From positions 868,001 to 932,000 of the forward strand of contig NZ_CP063813.1 of assembly GCF_015277815.1 (NCBI RefSeq): DNA of 64,000 bases, in the 5' to 3' direction. This DNA comes from Microbacterium atlanticum (GTDB lineage Bacteria; Actinomycetota; Actinomycetes; Actinomycetales; Microbacteriaceae). The notes beneath the pieces were generated by a model. The model was given only the letters and a program-made list of their open reading frames with translations, was not told the origin of the DNA and did not search any database. Positions within the stretch are counted from its first letter, which is position 1, and each line of letters begins with the position of its first letter. A program made the translations under genes and the position numbers. This document shows positions 38,232 to 47,338 of the stretch, piece after piece.

Positions 38232-39026
38232 TCAGGCGATCGAGACCAGCGTGTCCAGGTCGTCCTCGGGAAGATGCTCGGCCGTGGCGGCGACCGTCAC
38301 GTCGACGAGGTCGGCGCGGCCGGACACGACCGTGAGGAACGCCGTGTCGGCGGCATCCCGCCCCGTCGCTATGCGCACGAGACTGGGGCGCGGCGCGAGC
38401 GTGGTGGCATCGACCACCCGCCAGCCGCCGTCGATCCACGCCTCGGCGACGGCGTGGAAGTCCATCGGGTGAAGGCCGGGAGCGTAGACGGCGACCATGC
38501 GGGCCGGGATGCCGAGGCCGCGCAGCAGCGCGATGCACAGGTGCGCGTAGTCGCGGCACACCCCCTGACGGGCCAGCAGCGTGCGGGTGGCGCCGTCGGT
38601 GGGAAGCGATGAGCCGGGGACGTACGCCAGGCGCGTTCCCACCCACGACGACACCGACGCCAGCAGCTGCACGCCGCCCTGGATGCCCTGGAACTCGGCG
38701 GCCGCCGTCGGTGCCATCGCGTCGGACTCGGCGTAGCGGCTCTGCCGCAGGAAGACGAGCCGTTCCACCTCGTCGCCGCCCGCCGGCTCACCGTCGCCCA
38801 CCGTGGCGGCGTACTCCATCACGAACTCGCCGGCCGGTGCGAGCACGCGGTGCAGTCGCGTCCCGTGGGCATCGAGCAGCTCCTCGGCTTCGAGCGGCTT
38901 CCCGTCCACGGTCGCGGCGATCCGTTCCGACACCGGCGCGTAGTGCTGTGAGACGGCGACGGCGAACACCAGTTCGGCGGGCTCGGTGACCGTCAGGGCG
39001 ATGCGGCTGGAGACGTCGCGCTTCAT
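38232..39026 (-). CDS. Transglutaminase-like cysteine peptidase domain protein
   Basis: 264 residues. The N-terminal half resembles the bacterial transglutaminase-like N-terminal beta domain. The C-terminal core carries Cys in RQGVCRDYAHLCIALLRGLG, His in MDFHAVAEAWIDGGW and Asp in RVVDATTLAP. No signal peptide is seen. The reaction (peptide cleavage, cross-linking or amide hydrolysis) is unknown. ATG 39026 is the only reasonable start. Confidence 0.85.
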   Translation of the reverse strand: MKRDVSSRIALTVTEPAELVFAVAVSQHYAPVSERIAATVDGKPLEAEELLDAHGTRLHRVLAPAGEFVMEYAATVGDGEPAGGDEVERLVFLRQSRYAESDAMAPTAAAEFQGIQGGVQLLASVSSWVGTRLAYVPGSSLPTDGATRTLLARQGVCRDYAHLCIALLRGLGIPARMVAVYAPGLHPMDFHAVAEAWIDGGWRVVDATTLAPRPSLVRIATGRDAADTAFLTVVSGRADLVDVTVAATAEHLPEDDLDTLVSIA

Positions 39027-39086
39027 GACCCCAGCGTGGCACGGTCGCGCAGGACCTCGTGCGTCTTGACAGCGCGCGGGGCTCGG

Positions 39087-39887
39087 TCAGTACGAGGCGC
39101 GGTCGGCGTCGGATGCCTCGACCCACCGCGCCGCCAGCGCCTCCGAGCCGCGCGCCAGCAGCGCGACGTCGGCGCCGACGAGGAGGAAGGAGGCCCCCTC
39201 CTTCCGGTACGCCTCGGCGGCGGGCGGGTCGAACGCATTGACGCCCACCGGCTTGCCCGCCGCACGCACGGCCGCGAAGGCCCGGTGGACGGCGGCCACG
39301 ACGTCGGGGTGCGTCTGCCGGCCGAGGAGGCCCATCGACGCGGCGAGATCCGACGGGCCCACGAAGACCCCGTCCACCCCGTCGACCGCCGCGATCTCGT
39401 CGGCGGCGTCGACGCCCGCCGCCGTCTCGATCTGCACGAACAGCGAGACGTGCTCATCGGCGTTCTCGAGATACCCGTCGACGCGGTTCCACCGCGCCGA
39501 CCGCGCGAGCGCCGAGCCCACGCCGCGGTTCCCCCGCGGGGGATAGCGGACCGCGGCGACGGCGGCCTCGGCATCCGCCTTCGACGACACCATCGGCACG
39601 AGGAGGTTCTGGGCTCCGAGGTCGAGCACCTGCTTGATCGTCACGACGTCGCCGATCGGCACGCGCACGACCGGGGTGACCGGGTGGGCGGCGACGGCCT
39701 GCAGCTGGGCGAGCACCGATTCCAGTCCGTTGGGTGAGTGCTCCATGTCGATGAGCACCCAGTCCAGGCCCGACCCCGCGCAGATCTCGGCCACCAGCGG
39801 CGAGCCGGTGCAGACCCAGATGCCCGCGAGCGGACGGTCGGCGCTCGCGAGCGCGTCGCGGAAGGTCGGGCTCAGACGAAGCGGCAT
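39087..39887 (-). CDS. hpaI: 4-hydroxy-2-oxoheptanedioate aldolase
   Basis: 266 residues of the class II HpcH/HpaI aldolase family, metal dependent. It splits 4-hydroxy-2-oxoheptanedioate to pyruvate and succinic semialdehyde, the last step of homoprotocatechuate breakdown. Motifs: WVLIDMEHSPNGLESV, VRVPIGD, GAQNLLVPMVSS, YPPRGNRGVGSALARS, VQIETAAGVD (Glu ligand) and VFVGPSDLAASMG. ATG 39887 overlaps the end of hpaH by 16 bases. It is the final gene of the hpa operon. Confidence 0.92.
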   Translation of the reverse strand: MPLRLSPTFRDALASADRPLAGIWVCTGSPLVAEICAGSGLDWVLIDMEHSPNGLESVLAQLQAVAAHPVTPVVRVPIGDVVTIKQVLDLGAQNLLVPMVSSKADAEAAVAAVRYPPRGNRGVGSALARSARWNRVDGYLENADEHVSLFVQIETAAGVDAADEIAAVDGVDGVFVGPSDLAASMGLLGRQTHPDVVAAVHRAFAAVRAAGKPVGVNAFDPPAAEAYRKEGASFLLVGADVALLARGSEALAARWVEASDADRASY

Positions 39888-40657
39888 TCGATGACTCCCA
39901 TGGGTCCGTAGTCGCACCTGACGCTATCGCCCCGCGACACCCACATGGGGCGCGTGAACGAGCCCGCCAGGATGATCTCGCCCGCCTCGAGCCGCGCGCC
40001 GTGCTGGTGGAACTTGTTCGCAAGCCACGCCACACCCGTGGCGGGGTGCCCGAGCACGCCGGCAGCGACCCCGGTCTCCTCGATCTCGCCGTTGCGGCTC
40101 AGCACGCCGGGCACCCAGCGCAGGTCGATCTCGTCGGGGCGCTTGCGGACGGTTCCGAGCACCATGGCGCCGTAGGCGGCGTTGTCGGCGATGGTGTCGA
40201 CGATGGTGCGGCCCTCCAGCTCGATGTGCGAGTTCAGCACCTCGAGCGCGGGAACCGCGTAGTCGATCGCGGCGAGCGCGTCCTCGAGCGTGCAGTCCGG
40301 GCCTTCCAGCGGCGACTTCAGCGCGAAGGCGAGCTCCACCTCGATGCGCACGTTCGAGAAGAGGTCGACCGGGATCTCGGCGCCCGACGCGTACACCGTG
40401 TCGTCGAACATCACGCCGTAGTCGGGCTCGGTGATGCCCGTCGCCTGCTGCATCGCCTTCGACGTGAGGCCGATCTTGCGGCCCACCAGCTTCCGACCCG
40501 CGGCGATGTTGTGGTCGCGCCAGACGCCCTGGATCGCGTAGGAGTCCTCCACCGTCGCGTCCGGGTACCGCGCCGTGATGCGCGGGATCACCCCGTGCGT
40601 CCGGTCGGCCTCGGCGAGCTCAGCCGCGATCTGCGCGATGGTCTCCGGGGGCAGCAT
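39872..40657 (-). CDS. hpaH: 2-oxo-hept-4-ene-1,7-dioate hydratase
   Basis: 261 residues of the hydratase/decarboxylase (MhpD) family, FAH-like fold. It adds water to 2-oxohept-4-ene-1,7-dioate before the HpaI aldolase. Motifs: GRKIGLTSKAMQQATGI, DYGVMFDDTVYASGAEI, RIEVELAFALKSPL (metal Glu pair) and PALEVLNSHIEL. ATG 40657 has GGAGAG 5 bases before it; the frame is open upstream across hpaD but in the antisense-like shadow. Confidence 0.92.
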   Translation of the reverse strand: MLPPETIAQIAAELAEADRTHGVIPRITARYPDATVEDSYAIQGVWRDHNIAAGRKLVGRKIGLTSKAMQQATGITEPDYGVMFDDTVYASGAEIPVDLFSNVRIEVELAFALKSPLEGPDCTLEDALAAIDYAVPALEVLNSHIELEGRTIVDTIADNAAYGAMVLGTVRKRPDEIDLRWVPGVLSRNGEIEETGVAAGVLGHPATGVAWLANKFHQHGARLEAGEIILAGSFTRPMWVSRGDSVRCDYGPMGVIECRFV

Positions 40658-40691
40658 CCGCTCTCCTTTCATCGGGAGTTCTGCAGATGAG

Positions 40692-41858
40692 TCACAGCTG
40701 GTGGCCGAGCTTGTACTCGCCCTGCTTCCAGCTGGGCATCTGGTCGGCCTCGTCGTCGGGGCGCGTGTAGGAGAACCCGTCGGCGCCGATCGTGACCGCC
40801 ATCTCGGACGTGTCGGTGCGGGCGACGACGGGCTGCGGGTTGCCGTCCAGGTCGAGCACGAGCGAGGCCTCGGTGTACCAGGAAGGCACGACGGGGTTGC
40901 CCCACCAGTCGCGGCGCTGGTTGTCGTGCACGTCCCACGTGACCACCGGGTTGTCGGGGTCGCCGGTGTAGTAGTCCTGCGTGTAGATCTCGACGCGGTG
41001 GCCGTCGGGGTCGCGCAGGTACAGGTAGAACGCGTTCGACACGCCGTGGCGCCCGGGTCCGCGCTCGATGGCGTCGGAGCGCCGCAGCGCGCCGAGCTTG
41101 TCGCAGATCGCGAGGATGTTGTGCTTCTCGTGGGTGGCGAACGCGACGTGGTGCATGCGCGGGCCGTCACCGCCGGTCATGGCGGTGTCGTGCACGGTGG
41201 GCTTGCGGCGCATCCACGCGGCGTAGACGGTGCCCTCCTCGTCCTGGATGTCCTCGGTGACGCGGAAGCCCAGCGACTGCATGAAGTTCACCGCGCGCGG
41301 GACGTCGGGGGTGACCTGGTTGAAGTGGTCCAGGCGCACCAGCTCCCCGGGGGTGTGCAGGTCGTAGCGCCACGACAGGCGCTCGACGTGCTCGGTCTGG
41401 TAGAAGAACTCGTACGGGAAGCCGAGCGGGTCGGTCACGCGCACCGCGTCACCGATGCCCTTGACGAAGCCGTCGGCTCGCCGCTCGACGCGGCAGCCGA
41501 GCTCCTCGTAGAACGCCACCGCCTTGTCGAGGTCCTCCGGCGTGCGCACCCGGTACGAGAACGCGGCGACGGCGGCCACCGGCCCCTGGCGCAGCACCAG
41601 GTTGTGGTGGATGAACTCCTCCGTCGAGCGGAGGTAGATCGCCTCGCCGTCCTCCTCGGTGACGTACAGACCGAGCACGTCGACGTAGAACTCGCGGGAG
41701 GCCGCCAGGTCGGTGACGACGAGCTCCATGTACGCGCAGCGCAGGATGTCGGGTGCCGGCGCGCTGGGCGTCGGGATCGGGTTGTCGGAGAGGATCGGCG
41801 CCTCCTGGCTCACGAAGAAGCCGGAGGAGGTGCGGGTCATCTGGTCACGGTGGGTCAT
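40692..41858 (-). CDS. hpaD: 3,4-dihydroxyphenylacetate (homoprotocatechuate) 2,3-dioxygenase
   Basis: 388 residues of the type I extradiol (vicinal oxygen chelate) family, close in length to the Brevibacterium enzyme. It opens the catechol ring of homoprotocatechuate. Fe/Mn ligands are His in RLDHFNQVT, His in MHHVAFAT and Glu in DGHRVEIYTQDYY; the active-site region PDNPVVTWDVHDNQRRDWWG is typical. Duplicated VOC modules span about 40-160 and 170-310. ATG 41858 is used; ATG at 41840 is an alternative. Confidence 0.94.
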   Translation of the reverse strand: MTHRDQMTRTSSGFFVSQEAPILSDNPIPTPSAPAPDILRCAYMELVVTDLAASREFYVDVLGLYVTEEDGEAIYLRSTEEFIHHNLVLRQGPVAAVAAFSYRVRTPEDLDKAVAFYEELGCRVERRADGFVKGIGDAVRVTDPLGFPYEFFYQTEHVERLSWRYDLHTPGELVRLDHFNQVTPDVPRAVNFMQSLGFRVTEDIQDEEGTVYAAWMRRKPTVHDTAMTGGDGPRMHHVAFATHEKHNILAICDKLGALRRSDAIERGPGRHGVSNAFYLYLRDPDGHRVEIYTQDYYTGDPDNPVVTWDVHDNQRRDWWGNPVVPSWYTEASLVLDLDGNPQPVVARTDTSEMAVTIGADGFSYTRPDDEADQMPSWKQGEYKLGHQL

Positions 41859-41888
41859 TTCGCGTCCTTGCGTTGTTCGAGGTTCCGG

Positions 41889-41945
41889 CCACTCGCCAAG
41901 ACACTCCGGGCGGGAGGATGCCGGTCGGCGTGTTCTGGCGAGTGG
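41889..41945. repeat. 16-bp inverted repeat between hpaE and hpaD
   Basis: CCACTCGCCAAGACAC (41889-41904) pairs with GTGTTCTGGCGAGTGG (41930-41945) with two mismatches around a 25-bp loop. It sits inside the hpa operon in a 114-bp gap, unusual since other gaps here are short. It may be a REP-like element or an mRNA processing hairpin. Confidence 0.7.
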
Positions 41946-41972
41946 GGTGAAGGGTGAGTCGGATGCCGCGGC

Positions 41973-43571
41973 TCAGGCCTGCAGCTTCTCTGCGGCGTCG
42001 GCCTGCGCGGCGTCGGCCTGCCCGGCGTCGCCGGTCGCCGAGCGGGTCGGGGCGGCCGCCTTGCCGAAGGTCGGGTTGTGAGCCGGGCCGAGCGTGATGT
42101 GCACGGCCTGCTGGTCGGTGTAGAAGTCGATCGAGCGGTAGCCGCCCTCGTGACCGAGGCCGGACGCCTTGACGCCGCCGAACGGGGTGCGGAGGTCGCG
42201 CACGTTGTTGGAGTTCAGCCACACCATGCCCGCCTCGATGGCCTGCGAGAAGTTGTGCGCCCGCTTGAGGTCGTTCGTCCACACGTACGCGGCGAGACCG
42301 TAGCGGACGCCGTTCGCCAGCTCGAGGGCCTCCTCGTCGGTATCGAACGGCGTGATGGCGACGACCGGGCCGAAGATCTCCTCCTGGAAGATCCGCGCGT
42401 CCCGGGCGACGTCGGCGAACACCGTCGGGCGCACGAAGTTGCCTTCGTCGAAACCCTCGGGGCGGCCGCCGCCGGCGACGAGGCGCGCCTCGCCCTTGCC
42501 GATCTCGATGTAGCTCATCACCTTGTCGTAGTGCTCGGGGTGCACGAGCGCGCCGACCTCGGTCGCAGGGTCGTGCGGGTAGCCGACGACCACGCGCTCC
42601 GCCTGCGCCGCGTAGCGCTTCACGAACTCGTCGTAGATCGGACGCTCCACGAGGATGCGCGAGCCCGCCGTGCAGCGCTCGCCGTTCAGCGAGAACACGC
42701 CGAAGATCGTCGCGTCGATCGCGGCCTCCAGGTCGGCGTCGGCGAAGACGACCGCGGGGCTCTTGCCGCCGAGCTCCATCGACAGGCCCTTCAGGAACGG
42801 CGCGGCGTTGCCGAAGATGATCTGCCCGGTGCGGCTCTCGCCGGTGAACGAGATGAGGGGGACATCCGGATGCTTCACCAGCGCGTCGCCGGCATCCTCA
42901 CCCAGTCCGTTCACGAGGTTGAACACACCCTGCGGCAGGCCCGCCTCCTCGAAGATGCCGGCCCACAGCGACGCCGAGAGCGGCGTGAACTCGGCCGGCT
43001 TGAGGACGACGGTGTTGCCGGTGGCGAGGGCGGGGCCGAGCTTCCAGGACTCGAGCATGAACGGCGTGTTCCACGGGGTGATGAGTCCGGCCACACCGAT
43101 GGGCTTTCGGTTGACGTAGTTCATCTGGCGGCCGGGAACCTTGTACGCGTCGTCGGCCTGGGCGACGATCAGGTCGGCGAAGAACCGGAAGTTCTCGGCC
43201 GCCCGTCGCGCCTGCCCGAGCGCCTGCGTGATCGGCAGCCCCGAGTCGAAGGACTCCAGCTCGGCGAGGCGCGCGTCGCGCGACTCGACGATGTCGGCGA
43301 TGCGGTGCAGCACGCGCGAGCGCTCGCGCGGCAGCATCCGCGGCCAGGGCCCGTCGGTGAACGCGCGCCGGGCGGCGGCGACGGCCCGGTCGATGTCGGC
43401 CTTCTTGCCGGCGGCGGCCTGCACGTAGGTCTCGTTCGTCACCGGGTCGAGCACGTCGAACGTGTCGCCGTCCTGCGAGTCCACGAACTCGCCGTCGATG
43501 TAGTGCCGGATGCGCGACGGCAGGTCCTCGGGGACATGACGGGTCGCGCGGATGGTCTGGGTGTCGGTCAT
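41973..43571 (-). CDS. hpaE: 5-carboxymethyl-2-hydroxymuconate semialdehyde dehydrogenase
   Basis: 532 residues of the aldehyde dehydrogenase family; NAD-dependent oxidation of the HpaD ring-cleavage product. Motifs: GLITPWNTPFMLESWK, FTGESRTGQ, MELGGKSPAVVF (Glu), NGERCTAGSRI (catalytic Cys), EEIFGPVVAI and TPFGGVKASGLGHEGG. The last 25 residues are an Ala/Asp-rich tail (DAGQADAAQADAAEK) not needed for the fold. ATG 43571 is preceded by GAAGGAG. The order hpaE-hpaD-hpaH-hpaI on one strand defines the pathway. Confidence 0.94.
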   Translation of the reverse strand: MTDTQTIRATRHVPEDLPSRIRHYIDGEFVDSQDGDTFDVLDPVTNETYVQAAAGKKADIDRAVAAARRAFTDGPWPRMLPRERSRVLHRIADIVESRDARLAELESFDSGLPITQALGQARRAAENFRFFADLIVAQADDAYKVPGRQMNYVNRKPIGVAGLITPWNTPFMLESWKLGPALATGNTVVLKPAEFTPLSASLWAGIFEEAGLPQGVFNLVNGLGEDAGDALVKHPDVPLISFTGESRTGQIIFGNAAPFLKGLSMELGGKSPAVVFADADLEAAIDATIFGVFSLNGERCTAGSRILVERPIYDEFVKRYAAQAERVVVGYPHDPATEVGALVHPEHYDKVMSYIEIGKGEARLVAGGGRPEGFDEGNFVRPTVFADVARDARIFQEEIFGPVVAITPFDTDEEALELANGVRYGLAAYVWTNDLKRAHNFSQAIEAGMVWLNSNNVRDLRTPFGGVKASGLGHEGGYRSIDFYTDQQAVHITLGPAHNPTFGKAAAPTRSATGDAGQADAAQADAAEKLQA

Positions 43572-43625
43572 GGTCGCTCCTTCGTCGGAGATTCGTGACG
43601 GTGCGGGTCGGGCGCCGTCGTGGTG

Positions 43626-44327
43626 TCAGAACGCGGGGAGGCCGAGCGCCTCGTCCGGGTGCTCGTGGATCATGTAGGCGTCGAGCGTGGCCGACCGGTG
43701 GCGCCGGGCGGCCTTTTCGATCTCGCCGAGGGGAGCCCCGGTCTCGATGAGCTGAACGATGCTCTCGTGCTCGCGCACCGACTCCTGGGCGCGCCCGGGC
43801 ACGAAGCTGAAGGTCGAGTCGCGCAGGTGGCCGAGGCGCGCCCACTCGGCGCGAACGAGTTCGAGCATGCGGGGGTTCGCGCACTTCTCGTAGAGCGTCG
43901 CGTGGAACTCCTGGTTGAGCGCGGTGAACGCGCGCGGGTCGAAGTGCTCGAGGGTCTCGATCATGAGCTCGTTGATGCGCCGGGCGTTGCGGATGTCGTC
44001 GGCCGTGAGGCGCCGGGCGGCGAGCGCGGTGGCGGTCCCCTCGAGGATCGACAGCGCCTGCATGCTGTGGCGGTACTGCGAGTCGTCGACCATCGACACC
44101 CGCGCGCCGACGTTGCGCTCGAACGTCACGAGTCCCTCGGCCTCGAGCTGCCGGATCGCCTCGCGCACCGGGACCACGCTCATGTCGAGGTCGCCGGCGA
44201 TCGAGCCGAGCACCAGGCGGTACCCGGGGGTGAACTCCTGGTTGGCGATGCGCTCCTTGATCCAGTGGTAGGCGCGCTGCGACTTGCTCTGGGTGGGGGC
44301 GTCCAGGCCCGTGTCGAGCTCGGTCAT
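43626..44327 (-). CDS. GntR/FadR-type transcriptional regulator of the hpa operon
   Basis: 233 residues. The N-terminal winged helix is at about 20-85 (GYRLVLGSIAGDLDMSVVPVREAIRQLEAEGLV), then an FCD ligand domain with the His pattern FHATLYEKC, REHESIVQLIETG and HRSATLDAY. It would sense a pathway acid and repress or activate hpa genes. It lies inside the operon between the fusion gene and hpaE; ATG 44327 overlaps the upstream stop (ATGA). Its site may be the palindrome in the divergent promoter near 45868. Confidence 0.87.
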   Translation of the reverse strand: MTELDTGLDAPTQSKSQRAYHWIKERIANQEFTPGYRLVLGSIAGDLDMSVVPVREAIRQLEAEGLVTFERNVGARVSMVDDSQYRHSMQALSILEGTATALAARRLTADDIRNARRINELMIETLEHFDPRAFTALNQEFHATLYEKCANPRMLELVRAEWARLGHLRDSTFSFVPGRAQESVREHESIVQLIETGAPLGEIEKAARRHRSATLDAYMIHEHPDEALGLPAF

Positions 44328-45826
44328 CGCCCCTGGCCCCTCTCCGCCTCGTAGCGGGCGCGCCACTGCGCGTTCATCGGGAACAGGCCGTCGACCGGAT
44401 GCCCCTCCGCGACGCGCTCGGCGATCCAGGCGTCCTCCGCCTCCTGCGCGAGCGCTGCGTCGACGACCTCTTCGACCAGACCCGGCGGGATGACGATCAC
44501 CCCGTCGGCGTCGCCGACGATGACGTCGCCCGGCTGGACGGTCGCGCCGCCGCAGGCGACGGTGACGTCGTGGTCCCACGGCACGTGCTTGCGGCCGAGG
44601 ACGGCCGGGTGGGCGCCGGAGGTGTATACCGGGATGCCGACGGCGGCGACGGCCGCGGCATCCCTCACCCCTCCGTCGGTGACGATCCCGGCGGCGCCCC
44701 GCGCGTGCGCGCGGATCGCGAGCACGTCGCCGAGCGTGCCCGACCCCGTCTCGCCGCGCGCCTCGATCACCACGACCTCGCCCTCGCCGACAGCGTCGAA
44801 CGTGCGCTTCTGCGCGTTGTATCCGCCGCCATGGGAGGCGAACAGGTCCTCGCGGTGGGGGACGAAGCGGAGGGTCCGCGCGGTGCCGACGAGCTTGGCG
44901 TCGGGGTGCAGCGGTCGCACACCGTCGATGTGGACGTTCTCCATGCCGCGCTTGCGCAGCTGCGCCGACAGCCCGGCGACCGGCACGGCCTCGAGCTTCG
45001 CGCGCAGCTCAGCGGAGAGGGGGGAGCCCGCCGTCTCTGCGGGGCCGGGCTCGGGGGGCAGGCCGGCGGCCTCGCGAGATCCCCAGGCCTCGGTGCGCTG
45101 GAGGTCGTCGGCGGCGGGCAGCGAGCCGAGCTCGGGATCGAAGGGCGCATCGCCCTGGGTGACCGTGGTGACCAGACGGCCCGTCGACGGTCCGCCCGGC
45201 ACGTCCACCTCGACCTCGACCACGTCACCCGGAACCGCGACCGACGAGCCGGCGGGGGTGCCGGTGAGGATCACGTCGCCGGTCTCGAGGGTGAAGTGCT
45301 GCGACAGGTCGGCCACGAGCTGCTCGAGCGGGAAGATCATGCCGGCGGCCGTGTCGTCCTGCGCCACGACGCCGTTGAGCCAGGTGCGCACGCGGAGGTC
45401 GCCCGGCCGGATGCTGCGCGCGTCGATGAGCGAGGGTCCGATGGGCGTGTACCCGTCGCCGCCCTTCGAGCGGACATTGGAGCCCTTGTCGTTCGCGCGC
45501 AGGTCGTACAGCCCGAAGTCGTTCGCGGCGGTGACGAAGGCCACGTGGTCCCACGCCTCCGCGAGCGGGACCCGGCGCGCCGGCGCGCCGATCACGAGCG
45601 CGATCTCGCCCTCGAACGCCAGCAGCTCGGTGCCCGCCGGCCGCTCGATGGTTTGGCCGGACGCGGCGAGGGAGCTCGACGGCTTGAAGAAGTACGACGG
45701 ATGCTGCGGCCGGCGCCCGCGCTGATCCGCACGCGACGCGTAGCTGAGGTGGATGGCCACGATCTTGCCGGGGCGGGTGGGAAGCGCCGCGGGCTGCGGG
45801 GCTGCCGCTTCGGTGATCTCTGCCAT
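44324..45826 (-). CDS. FAH-family hydrolase/isomerase fused to RraA-like aldolase domain (HpaG-like)
   Basis: About 500 residues. The N-terminal FAH domain at about 20-230 (FEGEIALVIGAPARRV, GDGYTPIGPSLIDARSI, LTGTPAGSSVAVPGDVVEVEV) is the fold of HpaG, which decarboxylates and isomerises 5-oxo-pent-3-ene-1,2,5-tricarboxylate. The C-terminal domain at about 275-470 is RraA/HMG-aldolase-like, with IVTDGGVRDAAAV (Arg-Asp pair that binds pyruvate and metal). HpaG normally consists of two FAH repeats, so here an RraA-type domain stands in the second position. ATG 45826 or GTG 45838 may be used. It is the first gene of the hpa operon. Confidence 0.8.
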   Translation of the reverse strand: MAEITEAAAPQPAALPTRPGKIVAIHLSYASRADQRGRRPQHPSYFFKPSSSLAASGQTIERPAGTELLAFEGEIALVIGAPARRVPLAEAWDHVAFVTAANDFGLYDLRANDKGSNVRSKGGDGYTPIGPSLIDARSIRPGDLRVRTWLNGVVAQDDTAAGMIFPLEQLVADLSQHFTLETGDVILTGTPAGSSVAVPGDVVEVEVDVPGGPSTGRLVTTVTQGDAPFDPELGSLPAADDLQRTEAWGSREAAGLPPEPGPAETAGSPLSAELRAKLEAVPVAGLSAQLRKRGMENVHIDGVRPLHPDAKLVGTARTLRFVPHREDLFASHGGGYNAQKRTFDAVGEGEVVVIEARGETGSGTLGDVLAIRAHARGAAGIVTDGGVRDAAAVAAVGIPVYTSGAHPAVLGRKHVPWDHDVTVACGGATVQPGDVIVGDADGVIVIPPGLVEEVVDAALAQEAEDAWIAERVAEGHPVDGLFPMNAQWRARYEAERGQGR

Positions 45827-45850
45827 GAGCTCCCTCACTCAACGGGACTG

Positions 45851-45878
45851 TTGCGTCGTATCCGAAATCGTATATGAT
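45851..45878 (+). promoter_or_regulatory. Divergent hpa/transporter promoter with palindromic site
   Basis: TTGCGT (45851-45856), 16 bp, TATGAT (45873-45878) drives the transporter. The 12-bp ATCGTATATGAT (45867-45878) is a near palindrome lying on the -10, a plausible GntR operator. TCGTATATGA resembles TCGTATACGA at 59926. Confidence 0.6.
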
Positions 45879-45947
45879 CAATCCGCATCCGGCAACCACC
45901 CGTTGTTCGCCGGTGACGACGACGTCAGCCCCGACACAGGAGTCCCC

Positions 45948-47330
45948 ATGAGCTCATCGAGAACCCCGCAGGGTTTCACCCCGACCGGCACGATCGCCTC
46001 TCCGGCCGATCGACGCCGGGTCGTCTTCGCGACGGTCGTCGGCACGACCGTCGAGTGGTACGACTTCTTCATCTACGCGTTCGCGGCCGGCCTCGTGTTC
46101 GCCGAGCTGTTCTTCGCCCCCGCCGGCGAGGGCTTCGCGCAGATCCTCTCGTTCATCACCGTCGGCATCAGCTTCCTGTTCCGTCCGCTGGGTGCGTTCC
46201 TGGCCGGCCACTTCGGCGACAAGTACGGCCGCAAGGTCGTGCTGATGTGGACGCTGATCCTGATGGGCGCGGCGACGACGCTCGTCGGCCTGCTGCCGAC
46301 GTACGCCGCGATCGGCATCGCCGCTCCGATCCTGCTCATCCTGCTGCGCGTGCTGCAGGGCATCTCCGCCGGCGGCGAGTGGGGCGGCGCGGTGCTGATG
46401 GCCGTCGAGCACGCCCCCAAGACCCGGCGCGGCATCTTCGGGGCCTCGCCGCAGGTCGGCGTGCCCATCGGTCTGCTGCTGGCCTCGGGCATCATGGCGC
46501 TGGTCGCGATCCCGGGTGACGAGTGGTTCAAGGAGTTCGGCTGGCGCATCCCGTTCCTGCTCAGCGTGGTGCTGATCCTCGTGGGCTACTACGTCCGCCG
46601 CCGCGTCGAGGAGAGCCCGGTCTTCGCCGAGCTCGCCGAGCGCAAGGAGAAGGCGCGCATGCCGATCGTGCAGCTGTTCAAGAAGCACACGCTGCTCGTG
46701 ATCATCGCCGCGCTCGTGTTCGCCGGCAACAACGCGGTCGGCTACATGACCACGGGCGGCTACATCCAGCGCTACGCGACCGACCCCGAAGGACCGGTGT
46801 CGCTTCCCACCGCCCCCGTGCTGTGGGCGGTGACGGGCTCGGCCGTCACGTGGCTCGTCGCCACCTTCGTGGCCGGCTGGATCAGCGACAGGATCGGCCG
46901 CCGCACGACGTACATCATCGGCTGGATCCTGCAGCTGGTCGGCGTGTTCCTGCTCTTCCCGCTGGTCAACTCCGCCGACGTCGGCCTGCTGTTCCTCGGC
47001 CTGGCGATCCTCACCATCGGCCTCGGCTTCACCTACGGCCCGCAGGCGGCCCTCTACAGCGAGCTGTTCCCCGCCTCGATCCGGTTCTCCGGGGTGTCGA
47101 TCTCATATGCGATCGGCGCCATCGTGGGCGGCGCGTTCGCGCCGACGATCGCCCAGGCGCTGGTCCAGGCGACCGGCTCCACCGTGGCGGTGACGTGGTA
47201 CCTGGCCGGAATGACGGTCATCGGCCTCATCGCGACGCTGCTCCTCCGCGACCGCTCCGGCATCCCGCTCGGACCCGACCACGAGGCTGAGCAGGCGAAG
47301 AGCCCGATCTACGGCCTGTCGCGGGCCTGA
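45948..47330 (+). CDS. MFS transporter, metabolite:H+ symporter (MHS) family, aromatic acid uptake
   Basis: 460 residues, about 12 membrane helices. MHS hallmarks: TTVEWYDFFIYAFAAGLVF at helix 1, GHFGDKYGRKVVL in loop 2-3, LLRVLQGISAGGEWGGAVLM and PQVGVPIGLLLASG. Substrates of the family include aromatic acids, and the divergent hpa operon points to 4-hydroxyphenylacetate or homoprotocatechuate. ATG 45948 has CAGGAG 4 bases upstream. A long hairpin follows. Confidence 0.88.
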   Translation: MSSSRTPQGFTPTGTIASPADRRRVVFATVVGTTVEWYDFFIYAFAAGLVFAELFFAPAGEGFAQILSFITVGISFLFRPLGAFLAGHFGDKYGRKVVLMWTLILMGAATTLVGLLPTYAAIGIAAPILLILLRVLQGISAGGEWGGAVLMAVEHAPKTRRGIFGASPQVGVPIGLLLASGIMALVAIPGDEWFKEFGWRIPFLLSVVLILVGYYVRRRVEESPVFAELAERKEKARMPIVQLFKKHTLLVIIAALVFAGNNAVGYMTTGGYIQRYATDPEGPVSLPTAPVLWAVTGSAVTWLVATFVAGWISDRIGRRTTYIIGWILQLVGVFLLFPLVNSADVGLLFLGLAILTIGLGFTYGPQAALYSELFPASIRFSGVSISYAIGAIVGGAFAPTIAQALVQATGSTVAVTWYLAGMTVIGLIATLLLRDRSGIPLGPDHEAEQAKSPIYGLSRA

Positions 47331-47338
47331 CCCGACGG

